Shown piece after piece: positions 62,614 through 64,000 of a stretch of 64,000 bases of DNA. Origin of the DNA: Mycobacterium asiaticum DSM 44297 (lineage in GTDB: Bacteria; Actinomycetota; Actinomycetes; Mycobacteriales; Mycobacteriaceae); assembly GCF_000613245.1 (NCBI RefSeq), contig NZ_HG964939.1, positions 188,678-252,677 of the forward strand, given 5' to 3'. Below the pieces are notes generated by a model. The model saw only the letters and a program-made list of their open reading frames with translations, did no database searches and was not told where the DNA came from. The position numbers and the translations under genes were made by a program. The stretch's first letter is position 1, and each line of letters starts with the position of its first letter.

Positions 62614-62629
62614 CCAGGCAGCATATCGG

Positions 62630-63493
62630 CTACTTGAGCAGCCGGGACATGCGCCGGTCGGCCAGCACCTTGCCGCCGGTCTGGCACGTCGGGCAGTACT
62701 GAAATGACTTGTCGGCGAACGACACTTCCCGCACCGTGTCTCCGCAGACCGGGCAGGGCAACCCAGTGCGGGCATGCACCCGCAGTCCGGAGCGCTTCTC
62801 CCCCTTCAGCATGGCCGCACCCTGGCCGACCGATCTGCTCACCGCGTCGGTGAGAACGGAGATCATCGCGTCGTGCAGCGTGGTGAGTTGCTCGTCGGTC
62901 AGTTTGGCGGCGGTAGCGAACGGGGAGAGCCGGGCGACGTGCAGGATCTCGTCGCTGTAGGCGTTGCCGATGCCGGCGATCACTTTCTGGTCGGTGATGA
63001 CGGTCTTGATCCGCCCGGTATTGCCGGCCAGCACGCGGGCCAGGTCGTCGGGCCCAAGTTCCAGCGCGTCGGGCCCCAGCGCGGCGATCTGAGGTACCTG
63101 CTGCGGGTCGGTGACCAACCAGACGGCCAACCGCTTCTGGGTGCCGGCCTCCGTGAGATCGAAACCGGGCGCCTCCCCCGGCGTCCCGAGATGGACGCGC
63201 AGCGCGATGGGCCCCTTGCCGGGTCGCAGCGGCGCCGCGGCCAGTTTGTCCGACCAGCGCAACCAGCCCGCCCGCGAGAGGTGGGTGATCAGCCATAGCC
63301 CGCCGGCCTGCAGCCCGAGGTACTTGCCCCAGCGGCCGGCCTGGGCCACGGTCTGGCCGTGCAGTGCGTTGATCGGCGGATCGAAGGTCTTGAGCACCGA
63401 CAGGGCGGCGACGTCGACGCGACCAACCGTCAGACCGACGGCATGTCGGCGCAAGTGGTCGGCCAGCGCTTCGATCTCGGGGAGTTCAGGCAC
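62630..63493 (-). CDS. Fpg/Nei-family DNA glycosylase
   Basis: The 287-residue protein starts MPELPEIEAL, giving the catalytic Pro2 and Glu3. It has Lys57 in RWGKYLGL, an H2TH region around GIGNAYSDEILHVARLSPF and a C-terminal zinc finger with Cys247, Cys250, Cys267 and Cys270. All parts of a base-excision glycosylase/AP lyase for oxidised bases are present. The M. tuberculosis counterpart Rv0944 is only about 158 residues as I recall it, so this appears to be the full ancestral form. The start is GTG. Confidence 0.92.
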   Translation of the reverse strand: MPELPEIEALADHLRRHAVGLTVGRVDVAALSVLKTFDPPINALHGQTVAQAGRWGKYLGLQAGGLWLITHLSRAGWLRWSDKLAAAPLRPGKGPIALRVHLGTPGEAPGFDLTEAGTQKRLAVWLVTDPQQVPQIAALGPDALELGPDDLARVLAGNTGRIKTVITDQKVIAGIGNAYSDEILHVARLSPFATAAKLTDEQLTTLHDAMISVLTDAVSRSVGQGAAMLKGEKRSGLRVHARTGLPCPVCGDTVREVSFADKSFQYCPTCQTGGKVLADRRMSRLLK

Positions 63494-63525
63494 CTGTCCA
63501 GTTTGCCGGTTGCGGCGCCGAAGCG

Positions 63526-64000
63526 TCAGGCCCCTCCGGGAGCGCCTTCAGCCGGGGTAGCGGAACCCAGTTGCTCACCACCGCCGAGGAAACCGCCCTG
63601 CCCGCCACCGCGGGAGTAGAAGCTCCCCTCGCCGCTGGCGAACTGGTCGGCCGGGGCCGGTGCACTCTGGCCCAGCAACGCGGAGTGCTCGGTGGCCTCG
63701 CCGCCCAGCCAACCGCTGTGCACGGCGATACCGCTGGCGCTCTCGGCCTGATTGCCCTCGCCCGCGGCGCTGGGACTGGCCGCGGCGGCCGCTGGGGCGG
63801 CACTGCTGCTCAGCCCGTTGGCAGCGCCCTGACCGAACACGAGCGGGCTGACGGCACCGAGGCCCGCAGTCTCACCCACGCCGTCCACGGGGACCCCGAC
63901 GGCGGCACCCGGCAGGACGCCTGCGTGCGTGGAGTCACCTGCTGCACCGAAGCCGGCGTAGCGCAAGCCGGGCAGCAACTGAGCCGCACCCGCACTGCCG
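63526..64000 (-). CDS. C-terminal part of an Ala/Gly-rich protein, possibly PPE-like
   Basis: The minus-strand frame is open from the window edge to a stop at 63526, so only about the last 157 residues are seen. They read GSAGAAQLLPGLRYAGFG and continue with an Ala/Gly/Ser-rich low-complexity sequence ending GSATPAEGAPGGA. Composition recalls C-terminal regions of PPE or other ESX-linked secreted proteins, but no diagnostic motif is visible. The start and family lie outside the window. Confidence 0.6.
   Translation of the reverse strand, partial: GSAGAAQLLPGLRYAGFGAAGDSTHAGVLPGAAVGVPVDGVGETAGLGAVSPLVFGQGAANGLSSSAAPAAAAASPSAAGEGNQAESASGIAVHSGWLGGEATEHSALLGQSAPAPADQFASGEGSFYSRGGGQGGFLGGGEQLGSATPAEGAPGGA

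Overview
The window is chromosomal DNA of a slow-growing Mycobacterium outside the M. tuberculosis complex. Evidence is the high GC, a PE_PGRS gene, a PPE-MPTR gene, an antigen 85-type mycolyltransferase, F420-dependent and EspC-like genes, and a long gene order matching M. tuberculosis Rv0944 to Rv0996, inverted here. Rv names below come from protein recognition plus gene order, recalled rather than searched.

Layout. 1-11.2 kb is accessory relative to that backbone: a partial possible regulator, two alpha/beta hydrolases, a ferritin-like diiron protein with a double palindrome upstream, a DapB-like reductase, a decayed stretch with hydrolase and short-chain dehydrogenase remnants, and a nitrate-assimilation block (nirD, nirB, a small protein, and a nitrate reductase gene broken by an in-frame TAG). 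It stops beside a tRNA-Ala(CGC). 11.3-22.6 kb is conserved housekeeping: glpR, rimJ, moeA1/glp, galU, 5-formyl-THF cyclo-ligase, the CIRCE-controlled ruc chaperone, a SAF protein, mscL, moaB2, then pepD-mprB-mprA with an MprA box, and rpmF. 22.8-31.3 kb is a tightly coupled catabolic operon (AtuA-like, fadE13, accD2, accA2, fadE12, echA7) resembling terpene/leucine degradation clusters. 31.3-34.8 kb holds a DUF1707 protein, an EspC-like plus DUF1023 hydrolase pair and a DUF429 protein. 34.8-45.4 kb has a VWA/MoxR pair, purH-purN, perM, an Rv0954-like membrane protein, and a KstR-box LLM oxidoreductase convergent with a thiolase-like protein.

45.5-64 kb carries PE_PGRS, sucCD, a CRP-box M23 peptidase, uvrD1, PPE-MPTR, chorismate mutase behind a probable aromatic attenuator, an intact antigen 85-like gene (recalled as a pseudogene, Rv0947c, in H37Rv), pgi, a zinc-ribbon adenylate cyclase/AAA protein, an SDR, a full-length Fpg-like glycosylase and a partial Ala/Gly-rich gene.

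Four genes are interrupted by one base each: nitrate reductase (stop), AtuA-like (insertion), PE_PGRS (deletion) and sucC (deletion near the 3' end). They are real decay or assembly errors; the sequence alone cannot say which. Regulatory sites readable by eye are CIRCE, MprA, KstR and CRP boxes, and a leader peptide with an FFYGY run and a terminator hairpin before chorismate mutase.
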